This document shows, piece after piece, positions 33,515 to 42,957 of a stretch of 64,000 nt of DNA. The stretch is from assembly GCF_008271365.1 (NCBI RefSeq), contig NZ_CP043430.1, positions 1,178,001 through 1,242,000 of the forward strand, given 5' to 3'. This DNA is from Microbacterium sp. 1S1. GTDB taxonomy: Bacteria > Actinomycetota > Actinomycetes > Actinomycetales > Microbacteriaceae. A model generated the notes under the pieces. The model did no database searches. It was not told the DNA's origin and was given only the letters and a program-made list of their open reading frames with translations. Position 1 is the first letter of the stretch. The number at the start of each line of letters is the position of its first letter. Both the position numbers and the translations under genes were made by a program.

Positions 33515-34546
33515 ATGAAGAAGACCCCCCTCGCTGTGCTCGCCCTCGGCGGCGCCCTCACCCTCGCGCTCGCCGGCTGCGGCACCACGCAGACGCCGTC
33601 CGCTGAGGGGTCCGGCGCCCCGACCTCGACGAGCGCGGGCTGCACGGACGACACCACGAGCACCTCGACCGGGGCGGTCTCCGTCACCGACGACCTCGGT
33701 CGCACGGTCGAGCTCGACAAGCCGGCCGAGCGCATCGCGGTACTCGAGTGGCAGCAGATCGAGGATGCGCTCTCGCTGTGCGTGACACCGGTCGCGGTGG
33801 CCGACGCCGAGGGGTACAGCACCTGGGTCACGGCCGAGGAGCTGCCGGAGGACGTCGTCGACGTGGGGACCCGCCAGGAGCCGAACCTGGAGACGTTGTT
33901 CGGCACGGATCCCGACCTCGTGATCGTCGAGGTCAGTGCCGCGGACGATCCCATCGTCGCGCAGCTCGAGGCCTACGACGTGCCGGTGCTCGCGACGGTC
34001 GGCGCCGACGCGAAGGATCCCATCGCCAAGATGCTGAACACGTTCGACCTCATCGCCCAGGTCACGGGTCGGGAGGAGCGGGCCGAGGTCGTCGCGGAGG
34101 AGTTCCAGGAGCACCTGGACGCCGCGAAGGCCGAGCTCGCGGACCTCGACCTCGCCACCACCGACTTCGTGTTCTTCGACGGCTGGGTCGACGGCGGCAA
34201 CGTGGCACTGCGTCCGTTCGGGCAGGGCTCGCTCGTCGGCGAGGTGGGCGAGGAGCTCGGGCTGACGAACGCCTGGACCGGCGAGGTCGACCCCGTGTAC
34301 GGTCTCGGCCAGACCGACGTCGAGGGCATGACCACGGTGGGCGACGCCAACCTCTTCTACACCGGTACCGAGGACCCGGAGTCCGAGAGCTTCGTCGACG
34401 CCCTCGCGGACAACCCCGCCTGGACCTCGCTCCCCGCGGTGGCGGACGACCGCCTGACCGCGTTCCCGGCCGGTATCTGGACCTTCGGCGGCCCGCGCTC
34501 GACCGAGCAGATCGTCGACGGCTACGTCGAGGTGCTCTCGAAGTGA
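33515..34546 (+). CDS. Iron-siderophore substrate-binding lipoprotein 2
   Basis: The 343-residue PF01497 binding protein has lipobox LAGC (Cys22) and a Ser/Thr-rich linker (residues 25-55). The N-lobe starts VSVTDDLGRTVELDKPAERIAVLEW; a helical backbone and a C-lobe with GQTDVEGMTTVGDANLFY follow. It differs enough from the first binding protein that a different siderophore is likely. Its stop overlaps the fused permease start (GTGA). Confidence 0.9.
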   Translation: MKKTPLAVLALGGALTLALAGCGTTQTPSAEGSGAPTSTSAGCTDDTTSTSTGAVSVTDDLGRTVELDKPAERIAVLEWQQIEDALSLCVTPVAVADAEGYSTWVTAEELPEDVVDVGTRQEPNLETLFGTDPDLVIVEVSAADDPIVAQLEAYDVPVLATVGADAKDPIAKMLNTFDLIAQVTGREERAEVVAEEFQEHLDAAKAELADLDLATTDFVFFDGWVDGGNVALRPFGQGSLVGEVGEELGLTNAWTGEVDPVYGLGQTDVEGMTTVGDANLFYTGTEDPESESFVDALADNPAWTSLPAVADDRLTAFPAGIWTFGGPRSTEQIVDGYVEVLSK

Positions 34547-36624
34547 CGGAGACCCTTCGCCTCGACGACACGACGGCGGCGCCGCAGTCCGGCGCCCCGA
34601 CGTCCGTCGTACCCGTCGAGGCGGAGGGTCGCGGACCGCGTGCGGCCTGGACGGGGCTGGGCGTGCTCATCGCCCTCGCCGCGGTCCTGCTCGCGGTCGC
34701 CGGCTGGCATCTCACCCAGGGGACGAGCGGCGCCGTGTTCGCCGACGCCGACGTCCTCTGGGGCTCGCGCGTCCCGCGGCTCGCCGCGGGGGTCGCGGTG
34801 GGGGTCGCGCTCGGGGTCGCCGGAATCCTGCTGCAGTCCCTCGCCCGCAACGCCCTCGCCTCGCCGGACACGCTGGGCGTCACCGCCGGGGCCTACCTCG
34901 CCGTCACGGCGCTCGCCGCGTTCGGGATCGCCGTGCCGGTCTGGGCTTCGGGTGCGGTGGCGTTCGCGGGAGGCATCGTCGCGGCGGGCATCGTGCTCGG
35001 GATCGCCGGCGGGGCGGGGTCGTCCACGACACGCCTCATCCTCGCCGGCACCGCGCTGGCGCTCGCGTTCCAGGCCGCGACCTCGACCCTGCTCATCCTG
35101 TTCGACGAGGAGACCAAGGGGCTGCTCGCGTGGGGGAGCGGAAGCCTGTCTCAGCTCGGGTTGACCGCGTTCCTTCAGGCGGCGCCGGTCGTGCTCGTCG
35201 TCACCGGACTGGCCCTGCTGCTCGGACGGCGCCTGGACATCCTGGCGCTCGGCGACGACACCGCGTCGTCGCTGGGGGTGCCGATCCGCTCGACACGCGC
35301 GATCGGCATCGTGCTCGCCGTGGTGCTCACGGCGGTCGCGGTGACGCTCGCGGGGCCGATGGGCTTCGTCGGTCTGTGCGCGCCCGTTCTCGCGCGGCTG
35401 CTGGCGCGCGTGGTGCCGGGCCTCAACCGGCACCTGCTGCTGGTCCCCGCGTCCGGGCTGCTGGGCGCGATCGTCGTGATCCTCGCCGACGCCCTGCTGC
35501 GCGCCCTCATCGGCGCCGAGGCCGCGATCCTCATCCCGACGGGCGTCGCCACCACGCTGCTCGGTGCCATCGTGCTGGTGCTGATGGCCCGACGCCTGCG
35601 CGACGCCGGACCGACGCGCGAGCCGCCTCGCGTGCGCTTCGGGGTGCGCAGCCGCCTGCGCTTCCGCATCACGATCGCCGTGGTCGCGGCCGGGGTCGTC
35701 TCGGTCCTGCTCCTCGGGCTGCTCGCCGGGCACACCTGGCTGCTCACCGGCGACATCGCGCTGTGGCTGCAGGGGGAGGCCCCCGCGCCCATCGCCTTCG
35801 CTCTCGACGAGCGGGCGCCGCGGATCGTGGCTGCCGTGGTCGCGGGCTCGGCGCTCGCCCTCTCCGGCAGCATCATCCAGGGCGTGAGCCGCAACCCGCT
35901 GGCCGATCCGAGCATCCTCGGCGTCACGGGCGGCGGTGGTCTCGGCGCCGTGCTGGTGATCACGAGTGTCACGTCGTCGGTCGGCGGGATGATCGTGGGG
36001 GCCGTCGCCGGCTCGCTGCTGGCGTTCGCGCTCGTCTACCTGCTGTCGTGGCGCGGAGGGCTGAACGCGGACCGGTTCCTGCTGATCGGCATCGGGGTCT
36101 CGTACTTCACGGTCTCGCTCACGACCTTCTTCCTGCTGCGGTCGAACCCGTGGGACACCCCCAGGATCTACACCTGGCTGTCCGGCACGACCTATGGGCG
36201 GGTGTGGGAGCAAATCGTCCCGCTCGCGATCGTCCTCGCGATCGCGGTGCCGTTCGTGGTTCTGAGCCGCCGGGAGCTCGACGTGATGTCGCTCGACGAG
36301 GACACGCCGCGGCTGGTCGGCATCCGCTTGGAGCCCGCTCGGCTGACGCTGCTGCTGGTCGCGGCCGTCCTCGCGGCGCTGAGCGTGACCGCGATCGGGG
36401 TCATCGGTTTCGTGGGGCTGGTGGCGCCGCACGCCGCGCGGGCGCTCGTGGGGGCGCGGCACTCGCGGGTGATCCCGACGGCGGTGCTCCTCGGGGGGCT
36501 GCTCGTCGGTGTCGCGGACACGATCGGCCGGACGGTCATCGCCCCCGCGCAGCTTCCGGCGGGCCTCGTGGTCGCGCTGATCGGCGCCCCGTACTTCGTC
36601 TGGCTGCTCTGGCGCTCCCGCTGA
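34543..36624 (+). CDS. Fused double FecCD permease (FhuB-type)
   Basis: The 693-residue protein carries two complete FecCD permease units in one chain, joined near residue 350-370 (RRLRDAGPTREPPRVRFG). Unit 1 shows VPRLAAGVAVGVALGVAG, ARNALASPDTLGVTAGA and GPMGFVGLCAPVLARLL; unit 2 shows APRIVAAVVAGSALALSG, SRNPLADPSILGVTGGG and GVIGFVGLVAPHAARALVG. Such fusions (E. coli FhuB) form the channel without a separate partner. It is the end of the locus and is followed by a hairpin shared with the convergent hydrolase gene. Confidence 0.93.
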   Translation: MTETLRLDDTTAAPQSGAPTSVVPVEAEGRGPRAAWTGLGVLIALAAVLLAVAGWHLTQGTSGAVFADADVLWGSRVPRLAAGVAVGVALGVAGILLQSLARNALASPDTLGVTAGAYLAVTALAAFGIAVPVWASGAVAFAGGIVAAGIVLGIAGGAGSSTTRLILAGTALALAFQAATSTLLILFDEETKGLLAWGSGSLSQLGLTAFLQAAPVVLVVTGLALLLGRRLDILALGDDTASSLGVPIRSTRAIGIVLAVVLTAVAVTLAGPMGFVGLCAPVLARLLARVVPGLNRHLLLVPASGLLGAIVVILADALLRALIGAEAAILIPTGVATTLLGAIVLVLMARRLRDAGPTREPPRVRFGVRSRLRFRITIAVVAAGVVSVLLLGLLAGHTWLLTGDIALWLQGEAPAPIAFALDERAPRIVAAVVAGSALALSGSIIQGVSRNPLADPSILGVTGGGGLGAVLVITSVTSSVGGMIVGAVAGSLLAFALVYLLSWRGGLNADRFLLIGIGVSYFTVSLTTFFLLRSNPWDTPRIYTWLSGTTYGRVWEQIVPLAIVLAIAVPFVVLSRRELDVMSLDEDTPRLVGIRLEPARLTLLLVAAVLAALSVTAIGVIGFVGLVAPHAARALVGARHSRVIPTAVLLGGLLVGVADTIGRTVIAPAQLPAGLVVALIGAPYFVWLLWRSR

Positions 36625-36631
36625 CCTGCCT

Positions 36632-36687
36632 CGAATCGCGCAAATGGCCCCATTCCCCGGGGGAAATGGGGCCATTCCGGCGATTCG
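36632..36687. terminator. Bidirectional hairpin terminator
   Basis: CGAATCGC (36632-36639) pairs with GCGATTCG (36680-36687), and inside it AATGGCCCCATT (36643-36654) pairs with AATGGGGCCATT (36665-36676), extended by CCCC/GGGG and broken by short internal loops. It fills the 70-bp gap between the convergent iron locus and hydrolase genes. Confidence 0.75.
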
Positions 36688-36694
36688 AACGGGG

Positions 36695-37612
<918 letters not shown>

Positions 37613-37633
37613 ACGTCAAGTAAACTCTTCGGT

Positions 37634-38200
37634 ATGACCGAAGACGAGGCGCGCGAACGCATCCTCTCCGCCGCGGAGGACCTGTACTACCGCAAGGGCT
37701 ACGCGGCGGTCGGCATGGACGAGCTGCGCTCCGCCGCCGGGGTGTCGCTGCGGCGCCTGTACTCGCTGTTCCCCGCGAAGACCGACATCGTCGCGGCGGT
37801 GCTCCTGCGGAAGCACGCCGAGTGGGAGCAGGGGCTCACAGCCGCCGTGGCGCGGAGCGGCGACGACCCGCGCTCCCGCCTCCTCGCCGTCTACGGCTAC
37901 CTGGAGGACTGGTTCTGCAGCGACGGCTTCCGGGGCTGCGCGTTCATCAACGCGTTCGGCGAGCTCGGGGGCACGAGCCCGGAGGTCGCGGACATCGTCC
38001 GCACGCACAAGGCCTCGTTCCAGGCGTACATGGCGGGGCTCGTCGCCGCGACCGGTGCCCCGGTGGGTCTGGCGGCTCAGCTCTCGCTCCTGGCGGAAGG
38101 GGCGCAGAGCACCGCCGCGATCGGCGCTGACCCGGACGCCGCCGTGCATGCGCGCCGTGCCGCGGAAGTGCTGATCGACGCCGCCCTCGCCCCCGCCTGA
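37634..38200 (+). CDS. TetR-family regulator of the divergent hydrolase
   Basis: The 188-residue regulator has an N-terminal helix-turn-helix (ILSAAEDLYYRKGYAAVGMDELRSAAGVSLRRLYSLFPAKTDIV, residues 11-54) and a C-terminal domain with DWFCSDGFRGCAFINAFGELG, a block found in regulators of small-molecule hydrolase or oxidoreductase genes. The two Cys residues in that block (about 96 and 102) are worth noting as possible redox sensors, which is inference. The paired palindromes upstream are its likely operators. Confidence 0.9.
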   Translation: MTEDEARERILSAAEDLYYRKGYAAVGMDELRSAAGVSLRRLYSLFPAKTDIVAAVLLRKHAEWEQGLTAAVARSGDDPRSRLLAVYGYLEDWFCSDGFRGCAFINAFGELGGTSPEVADIVRTHKASFQAYMAGLVAATGAPVGLAAQLSLLAEGAQSTAAIGADPDAAVHARRAAEVLIDAALAPA

Positions 38201-38215
38201 GGCCTGTGGTCACAC

Positions 38216-38234
38216 TCGCTAACCTGGTTAGCGA
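38216..38234 (+). promoter_or_regulatory. Palindromic operator upstream of the TspO-like gene
   Basis: TCGCTAAC-CTG-GTTAGCGA is a perfect palindrome (8-bp arms, 3-base centre) starting 15 bases after the TetR stop and 59 bases before the next ATG. The CTAACC-GGTTAG core is typical of TetR-family operators, but differs from the GAGAACG operators nearby, so its regulator is probably encoded elsewhere. Confidence 0.6.
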
Positions 38235-38281
38235 AGCCGTCCCGACCTGTCAAGGCCACTGCCTTCCGCTCCCGTCGCGCG

Positions 38282-38287
38282 TAGGGT
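38282..38287 (+). promoter_or_regulatory. -10-like box of the TspO-like gene
   Basis: TAGGGT stands six bases before the ATG at 38294 with no ribosome-binding sequence, suggesting a leaderless message. Confidence 0.4.
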
Positions 38288-38293
38288 GCGGGC

Positions 38294-39109
38294 ATGGAGA
38301 CCTCGACGAAGGGCGTCGCCCGACAGAGCCTCGTGATCGCTGCCGCCGTGTTCATGCTGATCGCCGCGGCCATCGGCGCCGGAGCATTCGGCGGTGACTC
38401 CGTCGACGAGCTGCAGAACGGTGCGCTCTCGGCCCAGGGCTCGTACCTCGCCCCCGCGGGACCGGCGTTCTCGATCTGGTCGCTCATCTATGCGGGATTG
38501 CTGGCCTACACCGTGTGGCAGGCTCTCCCCGCGCAGCGTCAGGACGAGCGTCAGCAGGCGGTCGGCGGCTGGATCGCGCTCTCGATGATCCTCAACGGCC
38601 TCTGGCTCGTCACCGCACGCTACCTGACCCTGTGGCTCACCGTGCTCGTCATCGCACTCCTGCTCGCCGCGCTCGCCCGGATCATCGTGCTCCTCGGTCG
38701 CTTCCCCGCCCGCACCCTCGCCGATCGCCTCCTCACGGACGGCGCGAACGGCCTGCACCTGGGCTGGGTCACGATCGCGACGGTCGCGAACATCGCGGCG
38801 TGGCTCACCCAGACGGTTCCGGAGATCGGGGCGGACGCCCCCGAAGTCTGGGCCGTGGGGGTCCTCGTCGTCGTCCTGGTGATCGGCGCCGCATCCGCCT
38901 GGTTCACCGGACGCCTCGCGCCCGCGCTGGCGACGGCCTGGGGCCTGAGCTGGCTCGCGGTCGGTCGCCTCACCGGAGAGCCGGAGAGCGCGCCCACCGC
39001 CGTCACCGCGGTCATCGTCGCCGTTCTGCTGGTCGTCGCCGGCATCGTGGCCATGCTCCGTCGGCGGCGCTCCGCCGGCTCGCACGACCGCGCGCCGCTC
39101 GGTCGCTAG
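38294..39109 (+). CDS. TspO/MBR-like membrane protein
   Basis: The 271-residue protein has about seven hydrophobic helices. The stretch YLAPAGPAFSIWSLIYAGLLAYTVWQ (residues 51-76), with its PAGPAFSIWS motif, is the hallmark of the larger tryptophan-rich TspO-related family, followed by LNGLWLV and HLGWVTIATVANIAAWL. TspO proteins bind porphyrins or hydrophobic ligands in membranes; the role here is unknown. Its stop (TAG) shares bases with the stop of convergent kdpE. Confidence 0.8.
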   Translation: METSTKGVARQSLVIAAAVFMLIAAAIGAGAFGGDSVDELQNGALSAQGSYLAPAGPAFSIWSLIYAGLLAYTVWQALPAQRQDERQQAVGGWIALSMILNGLWLVTARYLTLWLTVLVIALLLAALARIIVLLGRFPARTLADRLLTDGANGLHLGWVTIATVANIAAWLTQTVPEIGADAPEVWAVGVLVVVLVIGAASAWFTGRLAPALATAWGLSWLAVGRLTGEPESAPTAVTAVIVAVLLVVAGIVAMLRRRRSAGSHDRAPLGR

Positions 39110-39777
39110 ACGACGAGCCGGTAGCCCATGCCCGACTCGGTCAGCAGGTGGACGGGCGCAGAAGGCTCCTGTTCGAGCTTCTTCCGGAGCTGGGACATGT
39201 ACAGCCGCAGGTAGCCGGAGTCGGACACCTGCGCACTGCCCCAGATCTCCTTGAGGAGATCTTGCCGGGTGACCAGGGCGCCGGGGTGCCGGGCGAGGTG
39301 CTCCAGCATCCGCCACTCGGTCGGGGTCAGGTGCACTCGGCTTCCCGCGCGGGTCACGGTCTTCGTCGCGAGATCCACCACGACGTCGCCGAACCCGACG
39401 ACCGACTCCCCGTTCGCCACGACCGCGCGTCGGGAGAGCGCTCGGAGCCGGGCCAGCAACTCGTCCACCTGGAAGGGCTTCGTGACGAAGTCGTCGGCGC
39501 CCGCGTCCAGCGCCTCGACCTTGTCCGCCGACCCCGTGCGACCGGACACGACGATGATCGGCACGCTCGTCCAGCCGCGGAGGGCCTGGATCACCTCGAT
39601 GCCCTCGAGCCGCGGCATGCCGAGGTCGAGCATGATGAGGTCGGGATGGCTCTGCGCGGCGGCGGCGATCGCGGCGGCACCGTCGGCGGCCACGACGACC
39701 TCGTAGCCATGTGCGGCGAGCGTGATCCGCAGCGCCCGCACCATCTGGGGGTCGTCGTCGGCGATGAGGAGCTTCAC
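39106..39777 (-). CDS. kdpE: KdpE response regulator
   Basis: The 223-residue OmpR-family regulator has an acidic pocket (ADDDPQ), phospho-acceptor Asp in LIMLDLGMPRLEG (near residue 53), Lys in FVTKPFQVDELLARL, and a winged-helix domain (LTPTEWRMLEHLARHPGALVTRQDLL, LRLYMSQLRKKLE, ESGMGYRLVV). It is translated from an ATGA overlap with kdpD. It should activate kdpFABC when potassium is low or turgor falls, via the direct-repeat site upstream of the operon. Confidence 0.95.
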   Translation of the reverse strand: MKLLIADDDPQMVRALRITLAAHGYEVVVAADGAAAIAAAAQSHPDLIMLDLGMPRLEGIEVIQALRGWTSVPIIVVSGRTGSADKVEALDAGADDFVTKPFQVDELLARLRALSRRAVVANGESVVGFGDVVVDLATKTVTRAGSRVHLTPTEWRMLEHLARHPGALVTRQDLLKEIWGSAQVSDSGYLRLYMSQLRKKLEQEPSAPVHLLTESGMGYRLVV

Positions 39778-42335
39778 TCCATCCCCTCCGTGTCGGAAGT
39801 CCCTGCGGCGAGCGGCAGGGAGATGACCATGGTGAGGCCACCCCCTGGGGTGTCCTCCGGAGTCAGGCTACCGCCCATGCCCTCCGTGAAACCGCGCGAC
39901 AGGGCGAGCCCGAGTCCCAGTCCGGTCGTGTTGTCGGTGTCGCCGAACCGCTGGAAGGGCTGGAAGATGCGGTCGCGCCGCTCCGGGGCGATGCCCTCGC
40001 CACGGTCGATGATCCGGATCTCCGCGCGGTCGCCCAGGCGGCTGCTCGACACGAGGACGCGGCTCCCGGCCGGGGCGTGCCGGTGCGCGTTGGCGAGCAC
40101 GTTCACGAGGACCCGCTGCAACAGCACGGGGTCGGCGTACAGCGGCGGGAGGTCGGGGTCGAGCGCGAGCTCGACGTCCGACGGGCCGAGGGCGAGCTCG
40201 TCCACCGCGGCGAGCACGGGGCCGGCCGCATCGATGCGCGAAGCCGAGACGGCGAGGACTCCCGCTTCGACGCGGCTCACGTCGAGCAGGTCGGTGACCA
40301 GAGTCGACAGGGTGGCCAGGCTCTCGTCCGCCGTCTCCAGCAGCTCGGCGCGGTCCGTGGCCGACAGGCCGTGCGCGCCGCGAAGCCCGCCGATCGCCGC
40401 GACCGCCGAGGCCAGCGGCCGCCGCAGGTCGTGGCTGACGGCCGAGAGCAGGGCGCTGCGTACCTGGTCGGTCTCGGCGAGGGCCTCGGCCTCGCGCGCC
40501 GTCGCCCGCAGGTCGGTGTGCTCGATGGCCGCCGCGAGCTGGGCGACGATCGCATCCAGCAGTCGTCTCTCGGGACCGGCGATCGGCTCGCCGTTGAGCT
40601 CCAGCAGCGCGCGGGGCCCGCCGCCGGTCGTCGCTCCCACCGGGATGGTCGTGGCGCGTCCGTCCGGCACCGGCTCGCCGTCGCTCGCCAGTACGTCTCC
40701 GGACGGGGTGAGCAGCCGCACGCCGCTCAGCCCGAACGCCTCGCGCGTGCGACTGACGAGGGCGAGTACGGCGTTGTCGCCGCGGAGCACGTTGCCCGCG
40801 ACCGCGGCGAGCAACTCGGCCTCGGCGGTCGCTCGCTGCGCGGTCCTGGCGCGGCGGGCGGCCTGGTCGACGATGATGCTCACGAGGATCGCGATGATGA
40901 CGTAGAGGGTGAGGGCGAGCACGTGCAGCGGATGCGCGATCGTGATCGTGAACTGCGGGGCGACGAAGAGGAAGTCGAGGGTGATCCCTGACAGGACGGC
41001 GGCGAACACGGCGGGCCGGATGCCGCCGATCAGGGCGACGACCACCACGAGGAGCTGATAGGCGAGCACCTCCGCCGTGATCGACTCCGGGCTCCGGAAC
41101 GCGAACATCAGCCAGGAGAGCAGTGGGCCGAACACGAGGGCCACGCCGAAGCCGAGTGCCTGTCGTCGCCAGCCCAGCGCCCCGCCGGTGACGCGGGGGA
41201 GCGCGAGCCGGCCGCCGGCCGCGGCGTGGGTGACGATGTGTACGTCGATGTCGCCCGATCGGCGGATGACCTCGGCGCCGATCCCCGGCCCGGTGAGCGC
41301 GGCGGCGAGACGGCTCCGGCGGCTCACGCCGATCACGAGCTGGGTGGCGTCGGCGCCCTGCGCGAACTCCACGAGCGTCGCGGGGATGTCGTCGCCGACG
41401 ACCTGATGGTACGTCCCGCCGAGCGACTCGACGAGGGAGCGCTGCGCGGCGAGCGCGCCGGGGGCCTCACCGCGCAGCCCGTCCTGCGCGGTGACGTGCA
41501 CCGCGAGCAGCTCGCCGCCGGCGGAGCGCGCCGCGATCCTGGCCCCTCGGCGGAGCAGCGTCTCGCCCTCCGGGCCGCCGGTGAGGGCGACCACCACCCG
41601 CTCGCGCGCCTGCCAGGCCCCGGCGATGCCCTGCTCGGCGCGGTAGCTGCGGAGGGCGCTGTCCACCTCGTCCGCGAGCCACAGCAACGCGAGCTCCCGC
41701 AGGGCGGTGAGGTTGCCGAGCCGGAAGTAGTGTGACAGGGCGGCGTCGATGCGCTCCGCGGGGTAGACGAGACCGGCGGCGAGCCGGTCGCGAAGGGTCT
41801 GCGGGGCGAGGTCGACGACCTCGATCTCGTCGGCGGCGCGGACCACGGCATCCGGGATGGTCTCCCGTTGGGCGATCCCGGTGATCTTCTCCACGACCGC
41901 GTTCAGCGACTCGATGTGCTGCACGTTCACCGTGGTGACGACGTCGATTCCCGCGTCCAGCAGCTCCTCGACGTCTTGCCAGCGCTTGGGATTCCGGGAC
42001 CCGGGGGCGTTCGTGTGCGCGAACTCGTCGACCAACGCGATCTCCGGGCCGAGGGCGAGCACCGCGTCGAGATCCAGCTCCGTGAGGGTCACCCCGCGGT
42101 GTGCGTCCTCCCGTCGTGGCACCTCCGGCAGCCCGGTGGTCAGCGCCGCGGTGGCCGCGCGGCCGTGGGTCTCGACGATCGCGATGACCACGTCGCGGCC
42201 CTCCTCGCGGAGTCTGCGGCCCTCGGCGAGCATCTCGAAGGTCTTCCCGACGCCCGGCGCAGCGCCGAGGAGGACGCGCAGCCGACCGCGGCGGTTCCGG
42301 TCCGTCGCGGTGCGCGGCGTCCGCTCTGCGCTCAT
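39774..42335 (-). CDS. kdpD: KdpD sensor kinase
   Basis: The 853-residue kinase has the full KdpD plan: N-terminal KdpD domain with Walker A GAAPGVGKT (24-32), a universal-stress-protein domain near residue 230-340 (VVVALTGGPEGETLLRRGARI), four membrane helices near 385-480, a GAF region, then HisKA (AVSHDLRRPLASAVAAIGG) and HATPase (NVLANAHRHAPAG, GLGLALSRGF). It senses potassium or ionic strength and phosphorylates KdpE. Both ends overlap neighbours by four bases, keeping it in the operon. Confidence 0.95.
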   Translation of the reverse strand: MSAERTPRTATDRNRRGRLRVLLGAAPGVGKTFEMLAEGRRLREEGRDVVIAIVETHGRAATAALTTGLPEVPRREDAHRGVTLTELDLDAVLALGPEIALVDEFAHTNAPGSRNPKRWQDVEELLDAGIDVVTTVNVQHIESLNAVVEKITGIAQRETIPDAVVRAADEIEVVDLAPQTLRDRLAAGLVYPAERIDAALSHYFRLGNLTALRELALLWLADEVDSALRSYRAEQGIAGAWQARERVVVALTGGPEGETLLRRGARIAARSAGGELLAVHVTAQDGLRGEAPGALAAQRSLVESLGGTYHQVVGDDIPATLVEFAQGADATQLVIGVSRRSRLAAALTGPGIGAEVIRRSGDIDVHIVTHAAAGGRLALPRVTGGALGWRRQALGFGVALVFGPLLSWLMFAFRSPESITAEVLAYQLLVVVVALIGGIRPAVFAAVLSGITLDFLFVAPQFTITIAHPLHVLALTLYVIIAILVSIIVDQAARRARTAQRATAEAELLAAVAGNVLRGDNAVLALVSRTREAFGLSGVRLLTPSGDVLASDGEPVPDGRATTIPVGATTGGGPRALLELNGEPIAGPERRLLDAIVAQLAAAIEHTDLRATAREAEALAETDQVRSALLSAVSHDLRRPLASAVAAIGGLRGAHGLSATDRAELLETADESLATLSTLVTDLLDVSRVEAGVLAVSASRIDAAGPVLAAVDELALGPSDVELALDPDLPPLYADPVLLQRVLVNVLANAHRHAPAGSRVLVSSSRLGDRAEIRIIDRGEGIAPERRDRIFQPFQRFGDTDNTTGLGLGLALSRGFTEGMGGSLTPEDTPGGGLTMVISLPLAAGTSDTEGME

Positions 42336-42937
42336 GCACCCTCCCGGTCGTCGAGTGCGAGATTCAGCTCCACGACGTTGATGCGCTCCTCGCCGAGGAA
42401 CCCCAGGTCCCGCCCTTGAATCCTAGACTCCACGAGGGCCAGGACGTCGTCCTCGGGCAGGCCGCGGGCGGCAGCCACCCGCGGCACCTGGAGCACGGCG
42501 TACGCGACGCTGATGTGCGGGTCGAGGCCGGAGCCGGACGCGGTGACGGCATCCGCGGGCACCGCGGACGGATCGACGCCTTCCCTGGCGGCGATCTCGG
42601 CCTTCCGCTCGGCGATGGCGGCGACGAGCTCGGGGTTCTCCGGCCCGAGGTTGCTGCCGCTCGACGCCGCTCCGTCGTACCCGTCGCCGGCCGCAGACGG
42701 GCGGGACTGGAAGTACTCCGCGAGCGCCTCGCCGTCGGCGTCGGTGAAGGACTGGCCGATGAGCGCGCTGCCGCGGTCGCCGGAGAGCATCGAGCCGTTC
42801 GCCTGCGCCGGGAGGAGGAGCTGGCCGATGCCGGTGACGAGCAGCGTGTAGCCGACGCCGAGGACGAGGGTGAGGACGAGCATCGCGCGGACGGCGACAC
42901 CCGCGGTGCGCACGGTGGTGCGGGTGGTGGACGACAT
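42332..42937 (-). CDS. kdpC: KdpC subunit of the potassium ATPase
   Basis: The 201-residue protein has one N-terminal membrane helix (VRAMLVLTLVLGVGYTLLVTGIGQLLLP) and an extracytoplasmic domain with GSALIGQSFTDADGEALAEYFQSRPSAAG, SGSNLGPENPELVAAI, DAVTASGSGLDPHISV and a closing GRDLGFLGEERINVVELN, all family features. It assists assembly and nucleotide use of KdpB. It overlaps kdpD by four bases and follows kdpB by 20 bases. Confidence 0.95.
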   Translation of the reverse strand: MSSTTRTTVRTAGVAVRAMLVLTLVLGVGYTLLVTGIGQLLLPAQANGSMLSGDRGSALIGQSFTDADGEALAEYFQSRPSAAGDGYDGAASSGSNLGPENPELVAAIAERKAEIAAREGVDPSAVPADAVTASGSGLDPHISVAYAVLQVPRVAAARGLPEDDVLALVESRIQGRDLGFLGEERINVVELNLALDDREGA

Positions 42938-42957
42938 GGCGTTCCTTTCGGGCCCGG

